A DNA stretch of 64,000 nucleotides, taken from Nelumbo lutea. Lineage: Eukaryota; Streptophyta; Magnoliopsida; Proteales; Nelumbonaceae. Of this stretch, positions 32,130-44,284 are shown in pieces. The stretch covers positions 67,180,383-67,244,382 of the forward strand of contig JAKGHH010000002.1 in the NCBI GenBank assembly GCA_022828595.1, given 5' to 3'. The position numbers and the translations under genes are program-made. Position 1 is the stretch's first letter. Each line of letters starts with the position of its first letter. A model generated the notes under the pieces. That model did no database searches. It had not been told where the DNA came from and saw only the letters and a list, made by a program, of their open reading frames with translations.

Positions 32130-32480
32130 CAATCCTCACACCCTATCGACCGGCCACCTGCGGCGGCCATCAACTTCGGCATCCAACGGCGACCGGCGAG
32201 CTTGCAGTGGTGAAAAGACTCACTAGCACTTGCAGCGGCGTTCGACGATGAAAAGACTCACCCTCACCAGCACTTATAGTGGCGTCCGATGGTGAAAAGA
32301 CTCACCAGCACTTGTAGCGACAACTTGCAACAGTGGACGGTGAGCTTGTAGCGGTTGTCTGGTAAGTTTGCAGCGGCACTCGGCACTTAGCATTGGGCAT
32401 TGGCAACCAAGCCCACTGTCTACGAGTTGGAGCAGAATTTGTAGGCTTGCAGCGGCAACTTGCCTTCGACCAAGCCCGAC
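32130..32480. repeat. GC-rich imperfect tandem repeat near the left end of the hAT-like element
   Basis: Units containing gatgaaaagactcacc and agcacttgtagcggc recur at about 32210, 32248 and 32292, spaced roughly 40-44 bp, with decayed copies either side. This stands out as GC-rich in AT-rich surroundings. Subterminal repeats are common transposase-binding sites in hAT elements, but that role here is only inferred. Confidence 0.6.
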
Positions 32481-33022
32481 TGCTCGAGCCCACCGATAGT
32501 GGACCCACTGTCACACCACCATTACCAGTGTCATTCTATTTCCAATAGCAATTACATTCTATATCACATGGTGGTTTATACATTTTGTGGATGGATTTTT
32601 CTCTCCGATCTATGCCCAACTTGGAATCAACATCTTTGGTATGTGATCACTTTCCTGTTTTACCTCTATATTTTGTTTATTTTGATGAATGCAAGGGGTT
32701 GGGTGTTTTTTGTAGTTTTCGTTTCTTGGGTTGAGAAATTTCCTACTTTACATGCGAGTTACATCAATGTTTTGATAATTTAGAATAGGTGGAGATCTCT
32801 AACTATGGATCATCTACATACCGTAGTTTGAACTTTAATCTTTAACTTTGAAATCTAGTAATAGCCATGGAAAATTTTCTGTATTTTTTGGAAATTTTTC
32901 CATATTTTTTTTGTATTTTTTGTATTTTATTATTTTTATATTTAGATATTTTTATTTTTTTCATATGTTGTTCTTTTTCTTCTATTTTTTGTACTTTATT
33001 TAAATTTCTATTGTATTTTTTA

Positions 33023-33123
<101 letters not shown>

Positions 33124-33127
33124 CAAT

Positions 33128-34236
33128 GGGTAAAATACAAAAACCTCCCCTGAGTTTTTTGACAATCTTATAAATCTCCCTCTATGTTTTGATATGAACA
33201 GAATCCTCCCTTATTGTTTTGAAAAATGGTGCATATACCTCCCTCTTATTAGTTTTTCTGGCCGAAAACCCTAACGTAATACAATAATTTTCTTAAAATA
33301 CCACATTTACCCTTAAAGTGGTAACTGAAGCAAACCAATCTCCTACCCCTGTTTTTTCCACTTCTCTGTCTCAATTGAGCTAACCAATCGTCACTCATTT
33401 TTTATCCTTTTGCTCTATTTTATTTCTTTTTTACATTTTCTTAATTTTCCATCTCTTTTATTCTTCTTCTCTCTCTTTCTTCTTCATTCTATTTCTTTCC
33501 TATTTTTTTCTTTTCATTTTCTGGTTTTTTTTCTAGGTGATAGGCAAATAGGAACCATAGTCTAGAGACTTCGTGGAGATGCTTGTTAAATGGTTTTAAG
33601 CGATTCCTTTTACTATTTGAGTAATTTAACAACCATTTTTCAGAACTATTTAATCTACCCAAAAGGCTTCAACCGTACTGAACTCATCTTTATAATGCGT
33701 TCATATGATGTGCATGACAGTACTCCAAGTGTTCAAAGAAATTCCTAACACGATCTCAAATCAAAAAACATAAACAAAAATTTCAAAGTTCTATTAAGTA
33801 TTAAGCACCAACCTATTTCTTTCAATCTTACTTGGATTGTTTTATTAAATTTAACATGAACAAAGTCAAAGACATTGCCTTCTACACGGATTGATCCCCA
33901 AGAGCAAAAATCTTGACAAACTAGAGAAATCAAACATGGAATCTAAATTAAGATTATCAACTGCCTGTTGAAATCTTGTTGAAATCTACGGGAATGTTGC
34001 CAATGAATTTGTGGAGATGTTTTTGTTTCAAAGAGAAGCTTGCTCTGTTCTTTGTTTCAAAGAGAAGTATTTAAGGGTATTTTAGTAAATTCATCTTCTA
34101 AGTTAACGGAACTTTAATGAAAGGGAGGTATTTATAGCTTTTTTCAAAACTATAGGGGAGGATTCTGTTAAAATCAAAACATAGGGGAGGTTTATAAGAT
34201 TGTCAAAAAACTCGGGAAGGTTTTTATATTTTACCC
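33128..34236. mobile_element. Second MULE of the same family as the Pack-MULE
   Basis: A 1109-bp element. The left end is gggtaaaatacaaaaacct and the right end in reverse is gggtaaaatataaaaacct. The inverted repeats continue for about 165 bp with ttttttgacaatcttataaa, ctatgttttgat and agaatcctccc on both sides. The flanks tagaacaat and taaaacaaa match at 7 of 9 positions, consistent with an aged 9-bp duplication. The interior holds no transposase. A possible - strand frame at 33745-33933 is unrecognised, so I cannot say whether host sequence was captured. It shares the first ~25 bp and the ctcccctga word with the Pack-MULE at 9262-10702. Confidence 0.8.
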
Positions 34237-36714
34237 TAAAACAAAGCGGTCAAGAAATTTTCTCCTTTTTTTGAATTTTTTATTTTTTTATTCCATGTCA
34301 TTTTTAAGCCAACCAATGAGATGCACTTTCCCAATAGCCTAAATAATCTATTCTCCTAAACTAGCTCCCCCATTTTCTCCAAAATGATCTCTAATTCATA
34401 TTTATCTTCTAAATTATCTCTAATTCCTATTTATCTCCAAAATTATCTCTAATTTAGTAGGGAGTTTCTCTCCTAAATTATCTCTAATTCCTAATTATCC
34501 TCTCCCCTACTTTTTATTTATATTTATCTAAAGAAAGTTTGGATTAAAAAATTTAAGAATTAATTAAATAATCGAACAAAATTATATAATAAATTTAAAA
34601 TATTTATTGAAAACACAAAAAATAATTTTACGTTTTACAAAATATATCAAAAAATTGTGTACTAACAATTTAAATTATGTTTTTCTAGATTATCAATTTA
34701 AATGTATTTCATTAAAAATATGTAATAGCTTTAAATAAATAAAATTCAAAAAACAAAAAAAATTAAATAGTTTCTAGATTATTTAAATAACTAAATATTT
34801 ATCACAACTAGATTTTAAATAGTTAAAATAACGAAATTATGTAATAAATTAAAAAAAATCTTCAAGTATAAGAATAATTATAACATAATATTGAAATTAA
34901 TAATAATTTAATATATCACAAAATTAGTAATGAAATTATATATGATAGTATAAATTATGATTTTATGGATAATTAAATTCAATAAGTAATTAATATTTTA
35001 AAATTTAAATATTTTACATATTATTAAATATTTAAATAACAAAATAAAGAAAGTATGTAATAAATTTTTAAAAAATTCTAAAAAGTAGAAAAATAATTAT
35101 AACATAATATTGAAATTAATAATAATTTAATATTTTTACATAATATCGTAAATAATTAATTTCGCTTTCAAGTAATAATTTGAGAAAAGAACTTTCAAAA
35201 AAAATAATATTTATTAATAATAATTTTAAACTCTTAATCTATATTTATTATATAATTATATATACTAAAATTAATATTTATTATATTTCAGTAATTATTT
35301 ATTGTTTTTTGTGATAAATGTATTTTCAATGATTATGTATAAATTTATTTTGTTTTGTTATTTAACATAAAATTTTCAATAATTATTGGAGATTAAATTA
35401 CTATTATTTAAAATTTAAAATTTATTTTTTGTATTTTTATTATAAGTTATTGATTAATATTTACTAGAGATTATACTATTTATTGACTAAGTTAATATAT
35501 TTTTAGTACTTATTGTATTTTTTTAATTTTTGTAATTATTTTATTTTTCAATAATTGTGTATTTTTCACTATAAATTTTCAATAATTATTGGATATTAAA
35601 CTATTTTTATTTATTAGAGATGAGACTATTAATTTAGCTGAAATTATGAGTGTTCTTGAGTTGGTTCGGTTCAGTCGTAGGCTATTTGGCCAACCAAATT
35701 GACTTGGTCAAGTTAGGGAGTTGGTCAAATGAAACCGACTAACCTTTTGTGAAAACCAACCCACTCAAATTGTATCGATTTGGGTCAAGTTTTTGGTTTA
35801 GTTAGTCGGTTCAAAAGATTTAAATTTAAAAATTATAGTGCAATTATTGAAAAACAAATTTAAAAAATAGATTTATGATATAAAACATATTAGACTAAGA
35901 AATATGGGAAATTTCCTTTTCCATATTAAAAAAATATATTTAAAATATAAAATATTAATATATATCAATGGTTACTTCATTCGATTTTGGTCGGTTTACA
36001 AATGCTAAAGTGAAACTGATCCAACTTGATTGAATTGGATAGGTCGGTTTCATCAGTTTGATGAATAAACCTAACTAAAATTAATTATTGTTATTTTTGT
36101 ATTAGAAAATTTTAATTAGAGTAGTATATAAAATATAAATAATTATTCATTATTTAAAATTTTGAAAATATAAAACAATTGTATACTCTTATGTGTTTCT
36201 ATTAGGGTCATTTACTGGAGCACACCTTTAGGGATGGCAATTTTCCTTCCCCAATGGGGACCTGATTGGCGGGGCAGGGGCGGGAGACATGGATTAATAG
36301 GAATCCTCGGTCGGGGTCGGGGTCGAGTACTATTATATTATACACACCTTATAGTTTTACATATTTACTTAAACATACCTTATAGTTTTCATTTTACTAA
36401 AGCATCCCATATATTTTACAACTTATTTACTTAACCAACCTTTCATTACGGAGTGTTTGTTTTGCCATTAGGCCCATGGTTTTTTATTCCAAAATTACAC
36501 TTAACACTTTTTTTTTTGTATAGAAAATAAAATTGACCAAATATAGCCAATAGAGTGGTTGCCCGTTTCTTATTAAGGGCAAGAATGATATTTTTATTTT
36601 TTTTTTCTTTTGATAGATTTATTTAAATGAACATTAGGGTCAACGCTGTCATTTTCACTGTCATCTAATGGAAGATTGATTAAATACATTGCAAATTATA
36701 AGTGTTGTTTGCTA
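34237..36714. other. AT-rich interior of the hAT-like element, no gene seen
   Basis: Mostly poly(A/T) words with no coding similarity. Near 36230 the sequence tagggatggcaattttcc resembles the start of a common hAT-type MITE. Just after it there are three loosely repeated units containing acaccttatagttttac, about 40 bp apart. No matching right end is found. Confidence 0.45.
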
Positions 36715-36722
36715 ACTATAGG

Positions 36723-37034
36723 TAGACCTGTTCATGGGTCGGGTCGGGCTTTTACTCCTCATTAGTAGGATTTTTTCAGGCCTAAGCCTGAGCCCGAGCC
36801 TGGCCCGACCAATGGGCCTACAACTTGGGCCCGAGCAGGCCCTCTTAAAAAGCCCAAAACCCGGGCCTGAGCCCAAAGCCCAACCTAACAATGATTTTTT
36901 TTTCACTTTTATTAGATTGCATCATGAGTTCTCCTGAGTTCGCTGGAGTTCACTGGTGGCGTCGGTGTTCACTGGTGAGAATGAGAACATTGAGAAGTGA
37001 GAAGATGGAATATATATATATATATATATATATG

Positions 37035-37090
<56 letters not shown>

Positions 37091-37437
37091 ACGAATTCAC
37101 CACCATAGTTCACTGGTGGCACTAGTGTTGAGTTCGCCTCTGAGAGGGTTTGCCATTTGCCAGTTCCTGAGAGTTGAGACCTAAGAGGCTGAAAGGGTGA
37201 GAATGAGATGAGTAGTCAATTTAGGATTATTAGGTTTAAAGGGGATATAAAAGTCGGGTTGGGCTAGGCTCGAGATGGGCTTTTGTGACAAATTCCTAGC
37301 CCAACCCATAAAATAGTCGGGCTCAGGCTTTTAGGCTCGAGGCCAAGCCCGCGGGCTAAAGTCCATGCGCAAGCCCGTCTGGGGGCGGGGCCGGGCCGGG
37401 CCGGCCCGTCAGGCTACCCAGCCCATGAACAAGTCTA
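36723..37437. mobile_element. hAT-like element nested inside the larger hAT-like element
   Basis: 715 bp. The left end is tagacctgttcatggg and the right end in reverse is tagacttgttcatggg. Flanking octamers actatagg and actataag match at 7 of 8 positions. Subterminal regions are very GC-rich, with repeated gggcc/cggg words, in sharp contrast to the surrounding AT-rich DNA. No transposase frame. The centre carries the TA/GATA/GA microsatellite. Confidence 0.75.
37011..37090. repeat. (TA)n(GATA)n(GA)n compound microsatellite
   Basis: About 23 bp of TA, then about nine GATA units, then about 20 bp of GA, all uninterrupted, inside the nested hAT-like element. Confidence 0.95.
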
Positions 37438-37655
37438 ACTATAAGGTAGATTTTAGTAAATCCATGAAACTATTATTTAGCTTTCACTTAATAAATCTCA
37501 TGCATCACACGGGTCCTGCTAGTACATAAATATTTTTTGCTTTTTATTTATTTATGACATCACGGGTTGAACGGTTCGACCCAAACGATTGAATCGCCGA
37601 ACCGAAAAACGGTGCCCATAACGGTTCCATTTCCAAGTCGGTTTTCAAAACCTTG

Positions 37656-37663
37656 TGTTAAAT
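37656..37663. repeat. Target site duplication (right) of the 5.8-kb hAT-like element
   Basis: Octamer tgttaaat immediately right of gttttcaaaaccttg, identical to 31848-31855. Confidence 0.75.
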
Positions 37664-39107
37664 ATATGAAATTATAATGTGCCCAAATGTTTTTCTTTTT
37701 TTGTAAAGTTTATGTATTTTTTATATTTTATTAATATTTATTATTTAACAATGACATTCAAGGTTGATAGATTTGACACAAAAGTTGAACTATTGATCTC
37801 TACCAAATAGGAAAATAATTTTATGTTTTTTGTTAGTTTTAGATTATATATTTCATTTTCATCATCAACAAAAAAAAATTCTTGTATGTTGCACTTGTTT
37901 TTCAATATGATTAATAAAAACTATCATAAATGTGTATACTTTTTCTACTTTTTTGTAATTTTTCTATATTCATTTCTATTTAAAATTTTATTATCTAACT
38001 ATGAGTTCATGGGTTGGCCAATTTGATTTGGATAGTTGAATTGTTTAGTTATCATTTGGATAAATAATGATTTTATTTTGAGTAAGTTTTAAAATATATG
38101 GGCTATAAAATTATTGGACATAGATCCAATTAGTAGCATTTATTAGTGAAAATTAACTTAAATATGGGATTTAATAAGAGAGAATGGGAGTTAAAACCTT
38201 AAATATAAGAGTTAATGAGAGAGGATTAAATGAGCTAAAAAGTATTAATTGAAATTACATTTTCAACCTTTATAATTAGAGATGGACTAAATAATAAATG
38301 TGAACAATTTAATCAAAAAAATTTCACACCCTCATTCATATTTTTTATTATATATATATATATATATAATTGATTGGTCCGAGGTTATCGACAAACAAGA
38401 TTTGTCAAAGGCACTTCGTTTCTTTTTGTCCAAGTCACTTCTCTTTTTGTCCAAATTACTTCAGTTTTTGTCTAAGTCACTTCCTTTTTTTCTTTATGAA
38501 TTTCGGGAATATCCCCATTCATACGTCCGAGATCCACATGTATGTATGAATTGAAAGGTCCGAACATTCAGCCCCCTCAAGTATTAAGTGTTAATGATAA
38601 ATGAGAAATCATAATATTGGATTCTCAATGTGAAATTAACGGAAGAGATCTCTTCTTATAATTTCTCTCGGAGAGGTCAAAGTTTCAGGAGATTAGAATT
38701 TGTGACGGAGGTTTAAGTAATTGACTCATAGGAGGAGGTTCTTGATTTTAAAATTTTATCTTAAATGGTGATTAAATTTTCTAAAAATTACGTGAAAATG
38801 CTAAAGAAAAGGACAAAGTTCGAAATTGGTGGATGGGAGCATTAATTGTCACTTTTTCAAGGCAGTTTCATTATTTGTTATTGTCAATCAAATGTTTAGA
38901 TTTAATTTCTTTCACTTATTATTTTCAGCACAAAAGGATAAGGAATAGGTTTAGGTGGCCCCTTGCCTTGCCAGTTGCCACAGACCCTGATGTTGAATTT
39001 GGTCTCATGTCATCCCTCGTGTATACATATATATATATATATATATATTGGAACCGGCTAGTTGCATCGCTCAACAGTTGAATTATTCAATCATTTGGCC
39101 GGCCCAA
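37664..39107. other. Intergenic AT-rich region, no gene seen
   Basis: Contains TA microsatellites near 38349-38370 and 39027-39049. At about 38410-38490 there is an imperfect repeat of tttttgtccaagtcacttc-like units, about 25-30 bp each. No coding similarity. Confidence 0.5.
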
Positions 39108-39110
39108 TTA

Positions 39111-39253
39111 GAGGGTGTTTGATAATATAGTTGGTTTTATTTATTTATTTTTTTAAACAATTTCTGTATCACTAAAACTTATTATTTTTAGTGATGTTGT
39201 AATTGTTTTTATTTTCAAAAATAAAAAAGCAACCATGTTATCAAACAACTCCC
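39111..39253. mobile_element. Tourist-like MITE (143 bp)
   Basis: The left end gagggtgtttgataa pairs with the right end read in reverse, gggagttgtttgataa. It is flanked by tta at 39108-39110 and 39254-39256, the 3-bp duplication of PIF/Harbinger elements. The middle is an A/T-rich hairpin with aaaataaaaa words. Confidence 0.7.
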
Positions 39254-39256
39254 TTA

Positions 39257-39800
39257 ATGGGTATTAAATATTTTTTCTTGTTATGGCTTTTTTGTATTTT
39301 TAGTTTTTTATAATTTATTTATTTTTATTATTTAATTTAGAAAAAATTTCAATTAATACCCTGTACTTTGGGCCTAGTGTCACTTTAGCCTCTAAACCTT
39401 AAAACGCAACAATCAATATCTGAACTTTTCAAACATGCCAATCCAATGCCTATAGTTAGCCAGCCATTAAGTAGCATTTGAGAAAGTACAAATGCCCTTT
39501 GAGTGTCATCTAATTTTCTTTATTAACCATCCAAACGTTGATAAAAAATGAACAGTCTCAAATACTTTTCTCTTCTATTTAAGAAAATTGGGGTCACATC
39601 TCAATGGTCATTCCAGTGACTCCAACTTTCTTAAGAAATTAAAGTGACTCTTTCAATAATGATTTTTTATGGCTAAAATGGTCATTGCCTTATTTACTTG
39701 AAAAATAAAAATAAGTGAATTTACTTGAATAAATAACTTACCGAAAAACGAACAAGGCATAAAAGGGAATAAACTATTATTATGCAAATACTTGGTCCTC
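39257..39800. other. Intergenic, degraded repeat
   Basis: Around 39340-39480 the sequence taccctgtactttgggcctagtg followed by aaccttaaaacgcaac looks like one terminus of a common plant DNA transposon. The opposite end is not evident. No gene. Confidence 0.35.
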
Positions 39801-41050
39801 AAGAGCTCTTGACCCACAAGGCTGACTCTCTATTAAAAAATAACCAAACGAGCTTCAGCTGGAACGCCTGATTCAACTCAGCAGCCTTTTCTAAGACCCA
39901 ACCCACCCTCAGTCTTTGGAGAGCACAAGTTATGCCAGCTACACCATCTAAAATTCTTTTCTTGCTTTTGGAAATTCCACCAAAAACCCCACTGGATAAA
40001 ATCAATTCTCTTAGGCTATGTTTGGTTTGAAGGAAAAGGTAGGGAAAAGAAGGGAAAGACGAAAAAACCAATACAATATTTGTAAATGTTTCCTACCTTT
40101 TCCTTCATTTTCCTACATTTTCCTTCAAACCAAAATAGCCTTATTGATAGAGACAGGCATTTGAACCATCAAAATCACATGATTAGTATCAGCTTGCACG
40201 ACATATTTCATTAAGACCAACTTACCTTCCTAAAAAAGGTTAGCTACTCTCTAGCCATACAATTTATTTGATAAAGTATCCATAACAAAGGCAAGAGAAT
40301 GAGCCTTACTTCGAACCCAAAAAAGAGGAACACCCAAATACTTTAGTATCACAAGAAAAATTCCCCATTCTTAATTGTCTCTTAAGAAGTTTCACTCCTT
40401 TGTGGCTTACAGCTTTACTATAAAAAATGTCATATTTAGAACAATTAATCAATTCTCCCAACATTTGTTGAAAATTATTAATTATGTCCAAAAAATTTGC
40501 TACATCATCCCTAGAGGCTTTTAAAAAACAAAAACATCATCAACAAAAAAAAAAGGTGAGAAAAGAAGGGGCCTCTCTAGATATTTTAACCTATTTATTC
40601 AGCCTTACCTAGTAATAAGGAGAGCCCTCTATAGCTAAGATGAAAATATAAGGGGAGAGAGAGTCTCCTTGTTGAAGACCCCTAGAAGGAATGAAGAATC
40701 CTGGGCACCGCCATTCACTAGGCCTAAAAAAGAGACTAATAGAATACAAAAATGGATCATATCAATCCAATGATTGAAACCCAAGGCCCCCGCTCAATCC
40801 TATCATAGGCCTTCATCATATCAATCTTAATTGTTATTGGACAAAATCATCTCTTCTGCTTCTTCATATAATGTAGAATCTCCTATGTCATAATAACCAC
40901 ATTATTCAACATAGATCTCCTAGGGACAAAGGCATTCTGGTATGGAAATATGCATATATCAAGAAGTGGCTTCATATTAAGATTAGTTTTAAGACTTAGG
41001 GTTCTTTCCGCTATGATGAGATACAAAACACTATCAAATTAATCACTAAG
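39800..41050 (-). pseudogene. L1-type LINE reverse transcriptase remnant
   Basis: On the - strand from right to left the translation follows the order of a plant LINE reverse transcriptase. YQNAFVPRRSMLNNVV lies near 40935, IKIDMMKAYDRIE near 40820, GLQQGDSLSPYIFILAIEG near 40655, and a VDD catalytic box near 40540 (family form FADD). KASRDDVANFLDIINNFQQ follows with a shift, then SKAVSHKGVKLL near 40400 and KAAELNQAFQLKLVWLFFN near 39870. Frames change several times and stops are present, so it is dead. The thumb region is interrupted by a MITE at 40014-40140. Neither LINE end is clear. Confidence 0.85.
40014..40140. mobile_element. Tourist-like MITE inserted in the LINE pseudogene
   Basis: 127 bp. 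The left end ggctatgtttggtttgaagg pairs with the right end in reverse, ggctattttggtttgaagg. It is flanked on both sides by tta (40011-40013 and 40141-40143). Inner sequence gaaaaggtagg also mirrors, so it could form a long hairpin. It splits the LINE reading frames, so it inserted after the LINE. Confidence 0.85.
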
Positions 41051-41130
41051 ATGCTCTCTTCAAATGCATCATCATCATCCAAGCCTTATCCGAATCATAT
41101 GGGTTCAGCTACATGAATTCTATTTTATCA
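41050..41130 (-). mobile_element. Probable RTE-type LINE 3' tail, reverse orientation
   Basis: Reads aaatgcatcatcatcatccaagcc, then cgaatcatatgggttcagctacatgaa. In reverse this is a ggtt(c/g)ggcta-type tail followed by gatgatgatg, like the tail at 23935-24000. Only the tail is visible. Confidence 0.35.
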
Positions 41131-41342
41131 TTCCGTTCTGTTTAATGTCATAACATTGTTACATTATTAATACTTGAAGCATTTGTTACTATTTCAACCC
41201 ACGTCTTATTGAACAAAAGATGGAGATGTTAAAAAAAAAATCATGTGACTCACATTGTTCTATTGAAACAATAATGTGCTTTTAACGCCAATCAAATTGA
41301 TGTTGTAGAAGAGTTGTCCATTAGGCTTAATTTTGAAAGAGT

Positions 41343-41350
41343 ACAAATAC
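41343..41350. repeat. Target site duplication (left) of short hAT-like element
   Basis: Octamer acaaatac immediately left of caatgttttcaaaa. Identical to 41634-41641. Confidence 0.75.
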
Positions 41351-41633
41351 CAATGTTTTCAAAATTGGATTAGACAGGACAAGACAATCATACCAGAGAA
41401 ATCGGGAACTGGTCAGCTGACCAGTTCTGTTTTACCCCCAGAACCATATTTTGGCCAAAAACCTTTGATTTGGTCAGCAAACTGCTGATCCGGGCGGTCA
41501 AACCGTTCGAACTGTTCAATGGTTTTTTGCCATTTTTATTTTTTAATTTTTTTAATTTTTTTTGTTAGAATGGATCGTCTTGAGAATCAGACCCCTGAAC
41601 GATTCGTTGTCTGGTTCGTTTTTTAAAATCTTG
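41351..41633. mobile_element. Short non-autonomous hAT-like element (283 bp)
   Basis: The left terminus caatgttttcaaaattgg and the right terminus in reverse, caagattttaaaaaacg, are related to each other and to the ends of the elements at 31856-37655 and 51137-51832. It is flanked by a perfect 8-bp duplication acaaatac. The interior has repeated gaacggt/accgttcgaa words like the subterminal parts of the larger relative. No coding capacity. Confidence 0.7.
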
Positions 41634-42594
41634 ACAAATACAAATATGTACATTACAAATACATACAAAATAATAGAAAAATACAAGGTTTTGCACTGTC
41701 CACATTTGTATTTGTACTCCTTCCAGATTAGGAAAAGTGCAAATACTAATATATTGAATGAAAATCATGTATATGGTATTTTTAAACCTTATATTTGCAT
41801 TTCACTTGTGCTATTATGTTCTGTTGGATGAATGTAAAAAGGAAAGCCAAATAAAGCTAAAAGGGAAATGAAAATTGAAAGAAGGCCAGAAAGAGATTGC
41901 ATATTGAACTGTATTGCAGCTGAAAAAAAAAAGACCTTTAGTTCAACATGTATGTCTAATGGGAGCAAAGGATAGCCCCAATGGATTAGCAAAATAGCTC
42001 CAAGTGGTAGTGGATGGATTTTGGTGAGACTATGCCTAGAATGAGCTTCTAATGGGCTAAGTAGATGAGCAATCTGAGTAGGAGCGATTATGGTCTAGAC
42101 TGGGCTGGACCCATAGAAAAAATTTTTAGTAGTCAAGCCAGTCCTGGAATTAAAATTTTGGTCCTGAGCTGAAACACTAACCTAGAGTTCAAATTGAAGC
42201 TCATTTTTTTGTCTAATATTTTGTTAGTGCTATTATCACATCATATAATAATATATAAAAACAAACTCAATAAACTATTAATATTTAACGTTTCAGATGG
42301 CTGATAAATTCATTTTTTTAACGTTCCTTTTATTCCTAACTTAGGGTTAAGGCATTGGGCAACCCAAGCCCAATACGTCTTCATGGTTGCACATTCAAAT
42401 ATTATATACGTATGTATGTATATTTATGTCTATACCTAATGCATTTGTGTATGTATTGATTGTTAGAGCTCATACCGTTCTTGAGCTCAACAGTGGATTG
42501 AGATGAACCACCTCATACTCAGTCGATAACTAGGACTCTAGATGTCATCTTGGCTGGAAAAATGGTTCTACAAACCAACCTAATACTCCTCTAA
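41634..42594. other. Right target duplication (41634-41641) and intergenic region, no gene seen
   Basis: The first eight bases are the second copy of acaaatac for the preceding element. The remainder is AT-rich, with no coding similarity and no complete repeat. Confidence 0.5.
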
Positions 42595-43033
42595 GAGGGG
42601 GAGTGCATTGAGGCAATTAAGAGCCATTGTTTGTTGTATACAAGCTCTTGGATTTGGAAAAATTGAGGTTGATGGAGCCTCTGGTTTCTAAATGCTTAAC
42701 CATGAAAGAAAGCCCCTCTTGGGGGATTGCAAAGCTCTATAAATAAAGCCACACACTCCTAGTTCTTCCATCGAGCAAAAGGCAACCAACTCCCAAGAGA
42801 AGGAGTTCCTCTCTTTTCAGTTTTGCAGTTCTGCTGGGAGAGAAAAGCTCCTTAGTCTGGTTTCAGGTATAGAAGAGAAGAGCAAAAGGAGAAGCTAAAG
42901 AAGTGATTTTGAAGCTCTCAGATGTCTTAAACAGGCCATAGACGCTGCATTTTCTTCGATTTCTCAAGATTGGTCTCTAACTGCTATTTCGGTTCGTTTC
43001 TAGATCTTAGAATGATCTTTAAATGCTTCTAAC
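42595..43033 (+). repeat. Possible copia-type polypurine tract and LTR remnant
   Basis: The purine tract agaggggGAG is followed directly by TG, the arrangement seen before copia 3' LTRs. About 130 bp downstream there is a TATA-like ctataaataaag followed by C/T-rich leader-like sequence, as in an LTR promoter. I find no second LTR copy, primer-binding site or coding region beside it, so this is tentative. Confidence 0.25.
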
Positions 43034-43075
43034 ATGTTAAGAAGCATATATTGGGACTATCATTTATAACTTTAA

Positions 43076-43440
43076 GGCCTTGTTCATTTTCTAGGAAGTG
43101 GGGAAGGATAAATTGGTACGCTACATTAAAAGAAATTAACCAGCCTTCATTTTCTAGTATTAGTGAATCCCACAGAAAGAACAATTTTTTAGCAGCTCGT
43201 TTTACTTGAGGAAGTAGTGCTTTCTTCAAACTTGGATAAATTATTTACACATGATGGAAAAATATTGTCCCTTTAATAATGTCACGTCTATTTGATAAAT
43301 TAGTCATTATACACTTTTATCTTGGGAATAAAAGAACACTAACAAGTGCTCTAATCCGAATAAGTGTTTCCCAAGAAACACTTGCCCAGATAAGTGCATT
43401 TTTTACCCAGAAAGTCATTTACCAAGACACAAACGAGGCC
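43076..43440. mobile_element. Tourist-like MITE (365 bp)
   Basis: The left end ggccttgttcattttc pairs with the right end in reverse, ggcctcgtttgtgtc. It is flanked by taa on both sides (43073-43075 and 43441-43443). Subterminal words ctaggaag and ctgggtaa are only loosely mirrored. No open frame of note. Confidence 0.65.
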
Positions 43441-43443
43441 TAA

Positions 43444-44284
43444 ATTGAAAGGAAGTAAAATTGTTATATATGTATTTATCAACGATTGCATGCTTAAAGG
43501 TAAATATTCTTTAGTGACATAATTATAGGACTCCTAATGCACAATAACTTTGTCCTTTATATATATAATTATCAATGCTAGGGTCATTTGGTTTTAAGAT
43601 GTTTAAGTAGAACTGTAATCATCAAGGGAGATTACAAAGCCAATCAGAGTCCAAAGGGGATGAAGACCCAATCACATCACTACAAAGACTACCAATAGTA
43701 GAGCTTGTGAATGAAGGACATGCTAACAAAAAATTAGAGATAAGGGAGGAAGTTCATGAGGGAAAACAATTTTGTGTGGGAAAAATTAAGAATAAAGATG
43801 GGAGAAAATTTTAAAGGAGAATGCATAGGACCCACAACCATTTAACTTTTCACTACGGGCCCATGTATTTTGTTACTGGTCTAGAACCTTATCATTGGTT
43901 CCACAGCTTGCTAAACAGCCATGGTGTTCAGCTAATCCGGATTTTTTTCAAAGCACATCCCAATTTCCCAATTTTGATAAATGGTTACAGTCCAAGTTAA
44001 TTCAAAGTATCACTTAGTATCACTAGGGTTGTGTCCCTTTATAAAAAATCACATGTTTCTTTGATCAAGCTGATACTTGGAACCCTCCATAGTTGCCTCT
44101 TGATATCCAATAAGGGTACCTACCCTGTTATGGGGCCTAAACTTCACCTTCCTTGTCCCAATAAAGTTAGAGGGAGCTTATTGATGAGAAATTAGAAGAT
44201 GGAGGTCATCTATTCCCTCTTTGGTCAGGCTGTGGTGGAAGCCATACAAAAAAAATGGGCATTACAGGTATAGAAAAGATAGGT
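43444..44284. other. Sequence leading into a LINE remnant, no intact gene
   Basis: No confident coding similarity. The right part, from about 44040, may belong to the LINE whose C-terminal region follows, but I cannot align it. Confidence 0.35.
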
